DNA from: Farysia itapuensis
Taxonomy: Eukaryota; Basidiomycota; Ustilaginomycetes; Ustilaginales; Ustilaginaceae
NCBI GenBank assembly: GCA_023212645.1
Contig: JALBYC010000002.1
Span: 496,001-560,000, forward strand
Direction of reading: 5' to 3'
DNA length: 64,000 nt
The translations under genes and the position numbers were made by a program. Below are positions 18,784 through 29,800 of this stretch, one piece after another. Each line of letters starts with the position of its first letter. Within the stretch, counting starts at the first letter, position 1. The notes below the pieces were generated by a model, which saw only the letters and a list, made by a program, of their open reading frames with translations, made no database searches and was not told where the DNA came from.

Positions 18784-19154
18784 ATATAGACTGTACCACA
18801 GCAGACGTGCTTTGCAGGCTCCGTCAGCTATATCCTCCGTTTCCTAGATTGCCTTCGGGTGTGGTAGCACGGCGACACCAAATCTGGCTCGACTGCCTAG
18901 CAGACTAGCAGAGGCGGGAAACGAACAGCATTAGAAGGACGGACAGCTGGGCGTCTGGTAACCCGTGAATGTGAATCGTGATAGATCCACAAACAGCCCT
19001 GGGGAAATTGTCAAGCGCAGGAACGGAACGGAAAGTCGAGCACCCTTCTTGTCCGCTGCGCAATTTCGCTTTCCAAAAAGAGGTCGGAGTCAGACTCATC
19101 AAACGCCCAGTATGTCGGCATGTCTCAGAAATCGTTCGAAGCTCGTGCATTCAG
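18784..19154. other. Intergenic stretch without a gene
   Basis: About 370 bases between the start of the Zn2Cys6 gene and the stop of the broken ORF at 19155. I see no RNA gene or repeat. It should contain the promoter of the zinc-cluster gene. Confidence 0.35.
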
Positions 19155-19690
19155 CTAGCTGTGCAATTTGAAATAAGCGGGCCTAGAAAGATCTGTGTGT
19201 ATGCTGCACATCGGTAGTTGCAATGCCCACGGGCAGGCAATCAGGGTCTTGAAATTGCCAGAGTAGCCAAGTGTCCTGTTGGAGCAGCTCCAGGGCTGTC
19301 CGCCGGATACAATGTTCATCGGAACAAAATTTGGATCCTGCAAGTACTCGGCTGCTTCGTCTGACCAGTTTCGAGCTGCCGATCTAATTTCTTGCGGCAG
19401 CTTGAAAGGCGGAATGAGCAAGTGTACGACCGGACGCGCAACAACAGCGTTGCGGGGATCGTCTCGCGCGCACGGCTTTGTATGATGCCCGACAGACGCT
19501 GCGCGATCTGCGTCGCTGCTGCGATCCTCGCTTTGTCCGAACGTGCATCTTGACCAACAATGACAATATTTTCGCGGCCCTCCAAGTTCAGGATTGAAAC
19601 TTTGTCGTATATCGTTGGCAGCCAAAGATCATGAGTGCCAAAGTATGCTTTTGTGGAATGCGGCGAGACAGCCAGTGAGCCCTGATGACC
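19155..19690 (-). pseudogene. Frameshifted, 5'-truncated remnant of an unrecognised protein
   Basis: Two overlapping minus-strand frames read like halves of one protein. The upstream half, from 19690 to about 19465, includes LWLPTIYDKVSILNLEG and then ENIVIVGQDARSDKARIAA. The downstream half, from about 19465 to the stop at 19155, is in another frame and includes VVHLLIPPFKLPQEIR and FVPMNIVSGGQPWSCSN. A shift near 19455-19485 would join them; no credible GT-AG intron bridges the two in phase. The upstream half has a stop at 19691-19693 and no ATG, so the 5' end is missing. It is tucked 57 bases behind the GAR transformylase stop, on the same strand. I do not recognise the family. A sequencing error, an unusual intron or chance open frames remain possible. 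Confidence 0.4.
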
Positions 19691-19746
19691 TCAACACACG
19701 GGCACACATATGTGTGGCCTGTGGACTCTCTCCTAAACAACTGTCA

Positions 19747-22732
19747 CTACTGGGAGACTTGATTCTGAGCAGGCTCTGCCGCAGTCATTTGCTTATCGAG
19801 TTGTTGCAGATATCCTTTCAGAACCAGATCAGCAGCTTGCACGATAATGACATGCTCGATCTCGTGGATCGCCTCTTCAAGCGCCTCCAAAGTGTACGAA
19901 GGCAAAATGGGAACTTCGCGAACGATGATGGGACGGCCGCGATCGACGTCTGCCACGACTTCATGAACCATGCAGCCTGTCTTCTCGACAAGACCTTGCT
20001 TGTACGCTTCCAAAGCACGTGGGATAGCGTTGGCACCGTCGAAAGCATGGGGCAGCGCCGGATGAAGATTAATGATGGGTACTGGCCTTGACGGTCGCGG
20101 ACCAATTGTAGGAGTAGAAGACGGCAGAGTTGTTTCATGGCCAAGAGCATGTAGGAACGGCTCTGATACAATGTGCATGAATCCGGCCAACACAATGAGA
20201 TCCGGAGGATTACCTTTGCTTTGCTCGCTAGGTCCGTCTAACACGGCACGCGCCAGCACTTGATCGTAGTCCTCCCGGGTACCTCCTGGGTTTCGATTTT
20301 GCCACGTCTTAAGTGCCAGCACCTTTGTGGGAATGGGCGGATTAGATTCCGCAGCACGAGTCAGGCCGTAAGCGGCTTTGCGGTTTGACAAGACGAAAGT
20401 AATCTGGCCGTCGTCGATGGTGGGGATACCTGAGGGTGGGTGTGCCAAAGTTGCGTCAATCAGGGACTGCAGGTTTGAGCCAGAGCCTGAGATCAAGACG
20501 TGGATACGTGGTCCCTTGGTTCTGCGAACAGGATTCGAAGCTTTTGGTGCTTCTTCCGTCGAGGCTGTCTCGCTTAGCCGTGTAGCCTCATTCGCGGATT
20601 TGGCGACAGGAGCGAGGTCAGCAGTGCCAGGTTGTTGTGAGGTCTTGACAGGTACACCTCGTCTTACCGGACCACGCGCTCTACTCTTGGTCAGCGGTGC
20701 AAGAACGCTCTCTTCTGATGTCTGCTGTACGGATGTTCGTTCGGCTTTGGCCTCACTTCGCTGGAATGGGCTGACGCTGCCTCCCAGACCAGGCAACCGG
20801 ATCGGCTCTGCTCTAGCTTCGGCTGGACTCTCCTCTTTACCAGACGACTGGCCAGTCCACGGACTGGCGACCGTTTCTTTCGTTGGTGATCGACTTGCCA
20901 ACCCAGGCAAGGCATGACCAAATTTGTTTGGAGACCAGGGACCTGCCTTCCTTTGGTCCGCACCCTGTTCGTTGGCGGAGAACAAATTTTGCGAGGAGGC
21001 AGAGGACGGTGGCCATCGCCCACGAACAGCTGGACTGGAAGGCACACTACGTCCGCTTACCACCTTTTGAGACTCAAGCTCTTTCTGGGCGGCAGCATCG
21101 CGTAGCTGAGCCTCCTTGATACGCTGACCGACCGTTCGCTGCGCACTAAGACGTGTTAGCGTGGATGCAGACATGGGATCAGACTCCACCATATCGCTCG
21201 AGCGGCTAGACGGCAGCAAATTCACAGCCTGAAACCGCTGAGAGACCGACTTTGGTAGATGTGCCTTTGCCTGGGAGTCAGCAATGTCATCGGCCCTGAT
21301 TGGGCTCGTGGCTGCATCCTTTTTAGTGATGTTTGACGAAATTTGAGTGGGAGTTGGACCGCCAGGGATACGTAGGGGGTGCGAAGCAACGGACCCACTG
21401 AAGCTTTTAGCTTTCGTCGGCGATGGCGGCCGTTCGAGATGAGGCGAGGTGAGGCCGGATTCCCCTCCGAGGCGATGGAATTTGGACGGACTGGATGCTC
21501 GCTGGAGTACTGGCGAAGTAGATGCACTGGCCTGTTGCTTCTCCATTAGATCGAGATACGCTTTCTTCGGCGACGCGGGTGCTTGCAAATCAGCAGAAGT
21601 CTTGGTGGGCCTTCCCAGCTCAGCCTGACTAAAGCCGTATTTGGCTGGACTCGCAGACCTGGTCGGCTCATCGTCGGTCGTGGCAGACCTGGCAGGGGCG
21701 GTAATAAGAGGTGCAGTCTTGGTCGGTGACGTTGACATTGTCTTGATTGGACGCTGATGACCCATCGTATCTGCCCGATCTCCGAGGAAGCTGGCCAATG
21801 ATCGGCCGCCGTACTGTGCTCCAGGATTGGCAAGACCTGGCAATGCTACACCACGACTTTCGTGGATCATTTCGCCTTCCGGTGGCGCACTTCTGCCATC
21901 GCCTGTGAGCTTCCCAAGCCTAGGTCCTGCTGCTTTGCCGCCCATAAAGTTAGCAAGGGATACGGGAGAGTCAGTGGCACCTTTGGGCCCAGCGGCTACG
22001 CCAGTCGGACCCGAATCTCCGCCGTATCGGGCAAGGAAGGAATTAGCACGACGAACACCAGTCACTCCCGATGCCTTTGAGGGAGAAGTGCCGAGTAGGG
22101 AGGCATTGGCGCTGTCGGACGACGGGAGCATGCTGGCGAAGCTTTGGTCCAAGCTCGACGATTGCTCGAGCGAGGGTGTGGTGAGGAGCGATGCAGACTG
22201 GCTAGAGACACTGCGAACACCCGAGACCGAGAGACGCTCTCTTCTCTCTTGACGTTGCTGCTTTTGGCGCTGGAAGTCGAGCTCCAGCTTAGAAGCTGAT
22301 GTTGTAGAAGGAGAAACGGAGGTGTTGGACGGCGAGGACGCAGACGGGTTGGAAGATTTGCGTTGCCGAACCTGATGTGGCCAAGAAGCAAGGTCGTTTG
22401 ACGAGTTGGTGGGAGACAAAGAGTCTCGTCCGCTGTGACGTTTCAGGGGGAATGAAAGTGTGTGTGACAAAGTAGAGAGAAGCACGGGGCTTGATCGCAC
22501 AAAGTCAAAATTTCCACTTTTTTGATGTGCCCAAAAAGGTTCTCACACCACAGATACGTTGCTCACAGTGTCACAAAGTTTGGGCAAGAAGCTCTCTATC
22601 TATACATTCTCTTCCACCGTGCTGATCGGCGCACAGCGGACTGCCTGGACACTCATACCCGTACTGCTGCATCGATGCACGGATCTCCTTCACAGCGATA
22701 TCGCGAATTCGAGTGATAATGTTAGGCCACAT
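19747..22732 (-). CDS. ADE8: Phosphoribosylglycinamide formyltransferase with long disordered N-terminus
   Basis: The last 260 or so residues are a GAR transformylase, which adds the second formyl group in purine synthesis. Visible marks are RIHVLISGSGSNLQSLID, INLHPALPHAFDG (catalytic Asn and His) and the aspartate in ADVDRGRP. About 650 Ser/Pro-rich, apparently disordered residues precede it in the same uninterrupted frame. The large exon has no ATG before codon 125. I therefore propose exon 1 at 22732-22659 (MWPNIITRIRDIAVKE...), a 226-nt intron (GTATGAG...CACAG) and exon 2 from 22432; phases agree and give 919 aa. The N-terminus has eight SPxK sites and three LPGL motifs. A misjoined pair of genes is the alternative, but no stop or internal start separates the parts. 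Confidence 0.75.
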
Positions 22733-22999
22733 TCCCGCACCAAACTGCCGATCTGCCGACAGCTGCCGATTGCCGTCGCGTCGCTGGAATTGGCACAAGG
22801 ATGAGCTGGGCGTGTTCGAAATCACGTCTGGCACGGATATTTACAGGGTTGGAATTGCAGGCGTGTCCAACTCGAATCTGTGGGCCCGCCCAAGACCTTC
22901 CTCTTACCCTCCATCACCTTTGCTCATTCGAAGCATATCCCATCCCATCCGCCTCTCCATCCAGCCAGCCATTCGCCCTTCCGTTACACTACATTAACC
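22733..22999. promoter_or_regulatory. Divergent promoter, ADE8-like gene / HTZ1
   Basis: 267 bases lie between the proposed ADE8 start and the H2A.Z ATG. From about 22895 to 22985 the plus strand is CT-rich, the usual leader of a strongly expressed fungal gene. Confidence 0.45.
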
Positions 23000-23700
23000 A
23001 TGTCCGACCCTCGTGCCAAAGGTGGAAAGGGAGGCGCTGCCAACGCCAAAGCCGAACCCAAGAAGCAAGTCAGCCAATCGGCCCGTGCCGGCCTTCAGGT
23101 AAGTCACATCGATCGACGCGAGAACACTAGCATCCATCCATCCGCGACGTATAAAATCCCTCTCGACTGCAGTCTAGATGAATGTCGTCCACTGTGACGC
23201 GTGTATGACGCGACGATCCATACTTCGCTCTGGGTCAGCCGCAGCGCGTCAAGCAAGCAGATCATGCTGAGGCGTACAGCGTCACTTGGCGCTATGTGGG
23301 ACAAATTTGGCCGAGTGCATGGATGGATGCGCACGACAGAAGTAGTGCGAGACCATGAAGCTGACGTGTTTGCCTTTTGCTGCCCGAATAGTTCCCTGTT
23401 GGTCGAATTCACCGACACTTGAAAGGCCGTACGCAGAACCACGTTCGTATCGGCGCCAAGGCTGCCGTCTACACGTCGGCAATTCTGGAGTACCTCACCG
23501 CCGAAGTCCTTGAGCTCGCAGGTAACGCGTCCAAGGATTTGCGCGTCAAGCGCATCACCCCTCGACACTTGCAACTCGCCATCCGTGGTGACGAAGAGCT
23601 CGACAGCTTGGTCCGCGCCACTATCGCTGGTGGTGGTGTCTTGCCGCACATCCACAAGACCCTGATCAAGGCACCCAGCAAGAAGAAGGCTTCCGAGTAA
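23000..23700 (+). CDS. HTZ1: Histone variant H2A.Z (one intron)
   Basis: Exons 23000-23098 and 23392-23700 are joined across a 293-nt GTAAGT...AATAG intron in phase 0, giving 135 aa. Exon 1 encodes the Gly/Lys-rich tail ending ARAGLQ; exon 2 begins [12 protein letters not shown]2A.Z marks rather than canonical H2A are the [21 protein letters not shown] helix, the [24 protein letters not shown] docking-domain segment and the [14 protein letters not shown]-terminal region, with no SQ[E/D] tail motif. The protein replaces H2A in promoter and subtelomeric nucleosomes after SWR1-type exchange. The long intron breaks exactly between tail and fold. Confidence 0.96.
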
Positions 23701-23933
23701 AGTATTCCACGCCTTCGAGGACTGCGCTGCACTGTAGTCGAATCCTGACCCGATGAATGCGGGCTTTATCTACGTGTCAAAAGATCTTCACAACGCCAAT
23801 CGCTGCCCCTCTTCCTGCATTGTTGAGTCTTTGTTCTCGCACCGTCCTCTTGTATAATGTATTGTACTTGTTTCGAAATCATGCTGATATCAGGTCTGGA
23901 TGATTATTGCCCCCTTTGAGAGACTTACTTTCG

Positions 23934-24833
23934 CTACATGAAGGAATCGTCGCTGTCCATCCCGTCGTCTCCCCCTCCAGCTTCTGGATCACTGTTGTCT
24001 GCATGCTCACCTCTTGCCCTTGCTTGCTTACGCTCTTCGCGCTGTCGGCGCTCTGCCTCCATCGCCTCGTCAGAGTATACTGTAAGAGAATGATAGATTA
24101 TAAGCGGAGTGGGCTTCGAAGGAAGTTGCGGCAAGCAAGCTTACGTTTCGAATAGTCTCGGGCCTCGGACTCCTCCTTCCTTCGCTTCTGCTCTGCTGCT
24201 TGGTTCTTTTTCTGTTGGTAAGCGGATATCGTCAGCAGTACATCACCTCCGGAAGACTGCGAGCGGGAACTTACATCTTCTACTGCTTTGGCCTTCTTCT
24301 TGCGCCCCTCCTCCCTGAGTCGGTCCTGCCTCACTGCTTCGTGGTCTACCTCAACTTCCTTCTTAGTCTTGTTGAGTCGGTTTACGATCGCATTGTCCTT
24401 TTCCTTCACATGAAAGCGCTTCACCTTGCGGTCATTGTGGAACGTCACTGCACCGATCGCCATATCACCCGTTTTCTGAGCATCCGAGAGGTAAGTCAAC
24501 GATGTCGCACAAGTCTGCTTGAACAGAATCACATACCTTGATGTTCGACCATGGAGTATATATTATCGTCAAATTGTTTTTCTTACTGCCTTCTATGGAA
24601 TTGGCCTTGACGAGTTGAGAGCAGTCCTGCAAGAGTGCCTCCGGTATCTTCTCCCAGTCGGGAATCTCAGCTGGTAAGCGTAGATAGACGTGAGCTGACG
24701 AGAGCTTGTCGACATGGAACCAAATATCTTCTTCCAGACCGTATTTGAGCAGCTCCTCGTTTTCGAACTTGTCCCTGCCCATGTAGAAAGTGACTGGAGG
24801 TTCGAACACGGCTGAAGTGAAGTACAGCACCAT
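23934..24833 (-). CDS. CCDC25-like NFACT-R domain protein (four exons)
   Basis: Exons are 24833-24537, 24475-24275, 24211-24145 and 24079-23934, with introns of 61, 63 and 65 nt (GTATGT, GTAAGT and GTAAGC donors); the phases close to a 236-aa protein. The N-terminal 110 residues are the NFACT-R fold, beginning [13 protein letters not shown] and including [17 protein letters not shown] and [14 protein letters not shown], very close to animal CCDC25. The C-terminal half is a charged helix ending in DSDDSFM, also as in CCDC25. NFACT-R proteins bind nucleic acids or ribosomes; the animal protein has been reported as a DNA sensor at the cell surface, a role unlikely to apply to a fungus. It shares a 219-bp divergent promoter with the Aurora kinase gene. 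Confidence 0.93.
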
Positions 24834-25052
24834 CCTTGTGCTTTTCTGTACTGGCTGCCGTCAGAAGAGTCAACTAGCATAAAGCGGACGTCTTCCACGG
24901 AACTAGTGTGGAGAATTTGAGATCTGGTGAAGTCACGTGTGTTTTTCTCTCCACCCGGACGCGCTCTTTGGCAGAGTCACCGTGTGTTATTCTCGCGCAA
25001 ATCGCTTTCCCAACTTCGAGACCCTCAACGACATCAAGGATAAACGCTCGCA
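24834..25052. promoter_or_regulatory. Shared divergent promoter, CCDC25-like / Aurora kinase
   Basis: 219 bases separate the two ATGs. A CACGTG E-box-like palindrome occurs at about 24935-24940 (in GTCACGTGTG). Otherwise nothing distinct. Confidence 0.4.
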
Positions 25053-26761
25053 ATGGAGGCACGGCTTGCGAATCTGAATCTCGATGGGGGATCAGTCTCA
25101 GACTCCAAGTCAAATCGTCCTTCAAGCTCCCAGCAAGGGTATGCACGCCATATGACTGCAGATGGCAAACCAGCCTCACGTCCGCTCGCGCCGTCCAGCT
25201 CGATTGCGACCAACATGAACATGCAGCACTTTAACAGGATCGCAGCTGCGTCCTCCTCTGTAGGGAATGGTGGCATCTCTGCCACTGGCTTGACAAACTC
25301 GTCAAGTATTGCGCAGAACATGAATCGCACTGATCCCAATAACGTAAATCGACCGGGTGGAATGAAGCTTCCAACGGGGGCTCAGCATCTGAACGCTGCA
25401 AGACCAAGCGTCCAGCAAGGACCAGTTGGGCAGATGGTCAGCAAGAGTCGCCCACCTAGTGTCGCAGGCGGATCATACCGTCCGTCTACGCAACAGCAGA
25501 TGCAGCACCAACTCCATCAACAAAAGGTCGCCATCAAGCCGATCGGTGCCACAGGAGACTCTTCTCGTGCACAGCCACCGACCGTCGATCTGGGCCGCTA
25601 TGATGGTGGACTGGAGCGAGACGAGGCTCGAGGACGTCGCAGAACATTGCAGTCCGACACCTTGGCTCTGTCATCAGCAGACGGCGCACGGTCGCATCCT
25701 CCCACGCGACAGTGGTGTTTCAACGACTTTGACATGGGCAGACCGCTTGGCAAAGGCAAATTTGGACGTGTTTACATGGTTCGAACAACCGACGGTCCAA
25801 ACAAAGGGTACATTATCGCGCTCAAGTGCATGTACAAGAACGAGCTGGTCGAGAACAAGATCGAACAACAATTGCGCCGAGAAATCGAGATTCAGATGAA
25901 TCTTCGTCATCCCCACATCTTGCGTTTACACGGCTACTTTCATGACGAGGGTCGTGTGTTTCTAATGCTGGAGTTTGCAGGTCGTGGAGAGCTGTACAAG
26001 CTGATGAACAAACTCCCAGACAGAAGGTTCGAGGAAAAAGTTGCCGCCACTGTAAGTGCAAGCTGTCTGGTCTTCCCTTCTCAGATAACTAATCTCTGCC
26101 CCGTCTCAACAGTATATTGCGCAGATGGCGGATGCCTTGTCATATCTGCACAGTAAACACGTCATCCATCGCGACATCAAGCCAGAGAATTTGCTCCTGG
26201 GTATCAAGGGCGATTTAAAGATCGGTGACTTTGGTTGGAGTGTACACGCGCCGGGCAATCGAAGGCAGACCTTGTGCGGAACGCTCGATTATCTTCCACC
26301 GGAAATGATCAACGGCGAACAGCACGACAAGTCGGTCGACCTCTGGGCGCTTGGCGTGCTCTGCTACGAATTCTTGGAAGGCGTCCCGCCATTTGAAGAA
26401 CTCGAAAATGCTCCCCGTAAGTGGCAAAAGTACTATGAATTGCGATAGAAAAGTACTGACTGGTCAATGCGTACGTCATACTCTGCAGAGGGAACCTACC
26501 GGAGGATAAATGCTCTCGATTTCAAGATCCCACGCCATTTCAGCCCAGAATCAGCCGACTTGGTCCGAGCTGTAAGTCTTTGCGTTTTTGGATTGTTTTG
26601 AAATCATGCTGACGTCCAGTCATGACATTGAACCTGGCTTGCAGTTGCTCAAGAAGAAACCTGACGACCGTATGCCCCTGACGAAAGTGCTCAGACACCC
26701 CTGGATCATGAAGTATGATCCCGATGCGTGTCGCCGAGCATCCCGCGGAAAGATTCAATAG
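25053..26761 (+). CDS. Aurora-family Ser/Thr kinase (four exons)
   Basis: Exons 25053-26051, 26113-26416, 26489-26571 and 26645-26761 join in phase to a 500-aa kinase. Residues 1-220 are disordered (Ser/Gln-rich); the kinase spans about 226-482. Seen are the glycine loop GKGKFGRVY, lysine in [14 protein letters not shown] catalytic loop, DFGWSVHAP activation segment with [15 protein letters not shown], and [18 protein letters not shown] and RRxTxCGTxDYLPPE are Aurora/Ipl1 hallmarks. The kinase is the catalytic subunit of the chromosomal passenger complex, correcting kinetochore attachment and driving cytokinesis; the threonine of RRQT is the likely autophosphorylation site. A single Aurora is usual in fungi, where the gene is called IPL1 or ARK1. 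Confidence 0.96.
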
Positions 26762-26827
26762 ACCTCAACACCGGCTCTCGTCTGCATCATCATCAGCAAC
26801 CTAATGTCATTTCTGGACTCAGTACCT

Positions 26828-29800
26828 TCAAAGCTCGGTTTCATTCCCGAAGACGATCCATTCGAGCAGCTGCTGCCCGCTAGCACCGTCACGTTGCTTC
26901 TGAACCTGTTCAAAGTCGAGTTGAAGTAGCCTTCTGACCACGGCTTCATCCTGGTTAGCTGGAGCATCCTGCCACGACTTGATCCCCGTCTGTGTAATTT
27001 GGACCGCTCGATTCACAACTGCGTCTGGCACTCCGCAAAGCAGAGCACAGTGGCTGGCATGCGAGGTTCCGGCAAACCCCGGGCAGAGACGGTACAAGTA
27101 GGTCAGGTTGCTCGTAGCGTCGACTCCCGGGAGGAATACAGTCTGCATGTGGCCCTGGTAAATTGGCAGAGTAGGTGGAAGGTGTGCGGTGATTGCGCCT
27201 GTAGAAAGAGACTCCCTCAAACTTAGCCGATCTGTATCTTCTTTCGAGTTCACGGCAATGCATACGAAGATGATGAGTAGCTGACAAAACCACCGGACAC
27301 TCTTGGCCTCGCTCCAAGAAGTCGTGAACGGTCGCAATGAACAGTCCGGCACCATCTGTTCTTAATGTCAATTTGAGGCGAATGCAGATTTCGAGCTCTA
27401 CTACCTACCATCACTGCGGCACTCCCGACCAACCTCATCAAGCAGTACAAGGCTTTTACTCGTGGAGCACGAGATGGCACGGTTAAGCCTGGCAAGTTCC
27501 CTGGTAAAGGAACTGCCCTCGCTTGCAACCGACTCATCGTGTCTTATTCGGGTTAGGACTTTCCAAAATAAAACAAGAACGCCGTCAGCAGGATGTAATC
27601 ATCGACTATCCTTCCGATCACTGACTTTTGTCGAAGACGCCCAGTTCAGCTTCAGCAGCTGGCACGAAACAGCCGCACTGAGACATGAAGCTGTGGTAAA
27701 GCCTCGTGATCGTCAATCTTGTATGTCGAAGGTGGTAAGAGGTGCCGAGAACGGCTTACACAGCTAAGGCTGCCTGCTGCAGAAGGCAGCTTTTACCAGA
27801 AGAGTTGCTGTTATGAAATCCAGATGAGTGAGCTGTCTCTACGACGCATGATAGACTTACGCTCCAGTCAGAACCATGACGCTCTTCTTAGTTCCACTTG
27901 CTGTCTCGTTGTCAGAAAGTCTGGAAGGTTGAAGTCCATAACCGCCCCAGAGTTCGATATCGTTGGGGACCTTTCTCGCTAGTTCGTCAGAGACTGCAAG
28001 CCTTCTGTATGCTAAGATGGCCAGCGGTACTTACGAAGTTGTCGTCCGACAACGCTTTGAGCGGATGACGACACCCTTTGAGTTTCAGTACGGGCTCGTC
28101 TTTCAGTACAGGTCCTGTATGCAGTGTCAGACTCGAATTCGTACATTTACGTCACACATCCTACTCTACTTACGCTTCAGATCGTATACGATAGACGCTC
28201 TAGCGAATGCCAGAAGACTGCGCCATATCGATAGTTCATATTCAGACATGTGTGGACGTCAGTTCGATCTCCTGAAAACTTACCAATCAAGCTCCATAAT
28301 AATATTGTGAGCTCTGATCAGCTGAGGTCTGTACTCGACAAGCTTGTTGTGCAATTCGTCCAAAATTTCGATCTCACGATCGATGATGAAAGACGAAAGG
28401 TCGCCCAGCTTGAGAAGTTGGTTGTACCTGTCAGCTTCAAGAAGGATTTCTACGCACGGGAGTACGTACATGTTGGTCCATGTCAGCCATTCGGCTGTTC
28501 TTGAGATACACGCTGTTAAAAAAGCTATCTCAGTAAGACTGACTTATTGGTTCCAGCAAAGAGAACGACGTACTTTGTTTCGCTAGAGAATTGCTGCTCG
28601 AGGCTTTCGTCTGCAAGCATGTCCACCGTTTCACCGCCCGGAATGACTATAAGATAGCCAATTTGCGGAAAATACACGACGTGCAGTCTGTACAAGCCTT
28701 GGAGGAGCTTAGCATATCATAATACAGCGCGGTGAAACATCTCTACTTACTGCTGAGTGGCCACGAAGGCTGGTTCCTGTCGAATTTCTCTTGCGATGCG
28801 GTCCAGAAGATCTGGCAGGCCAGCATGACTGGCTCGTAGCGAATCAAGATGGACATCCACCCCAGATTTGACTGTGACTCTGCTTTCGCTTTTGCCATGG
28901 CGAAGTTGGCATGAGCAGAAGATCTTCGACGTGACTGCGTAGAGTCTGCGATAGAGCTCACCTTTCTTCCCAGTCGATCTATGGACGTTTCGTGAGACAG
29001 GGCAGGGTCAGAAAGCTTAGAAAGCTGAATATAGACAGAGACACTGACTATGCGGGAGATGTCACCCGTGAGCGGCTCGAGGTCGTCAGCTGTCAGCTTG
29101 TATTTTACCTAGCACATGAAGGTGTGCACGAAACGTCCATCATGTCGTCATATGTCAGAAGGAGTTTGGCTGGATCCGCACAAGACATACGCTTGATAGA
29201 ACTTCAGAAGAGTCTAATCGCATTTGAGACAGCAGAAGCTGAATCTTCTGAATAGCAGCACAAGTCTAAGCTCCGGGCAAAGGTCGTCAGTATGATGATT
29301 TGCAAAAGACGCAAATGAAACGTTCTTACTTTGAAGAGCCTTTCCCATGTGTATACCGAGCCGACGCCCATATTCAACAGAAAGCAAAGCTGTGGCATCT
29401 TTGCAAGTTCAGCGATACGAAGACGTATCTCCGCCAGCTCCTGCGCTGAGTCTTGCCAAATGAGTAGTTCAACGGCGTCATGCCGTTGTTTAATGAGCTC
29501 TCTCGAAGCTAGAGGAAATAGAAGGCGCCTCTTCAGCAGTGCATGTGAATCTATACAGATCAACGTTATCAGCGGACGGAGGTCTGATCGGTAAGAAATC
29601 TGAGCGACACACATTTTGAGCTTGTCAGCTGCAGCATAGCTACCTCAAGTTGAAGGTCAAACGTCAGTCACTCTGCTACAGCCTCGTATGCCGGAGATAC
29701 TGTACCCAGCATCGAAAACCCTTCGCGTCCATCGGCTGCGTGTACGAATGCGTGTTCATCGCTTGAGCAGATACTCAGGCCCTTCATTGTGTCTTCATCC

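Noticed and set aside
18905..19217. Several 60-80-codon frames on both strands between the zinc-cluster gene and the remnant
   Set aside because: Short, overlapping in all frames and lacking any motif or conserved composition.
23104..23655. 183-codon minus-strand frame across HTZ1
   Set aside because: It is antisense to the H2A.Z coding exon and its intron, and shows no family features.
28743..28961. Minus-strand frame reading MSSIADSTQSRRRSSAHAN within MSH5
   Set aside because: It crosses an inferred intron in the wrong frame. The alternative frame from 28879 gives the conserved VKSGVDVHLDSLRASHAGLPDLL block.
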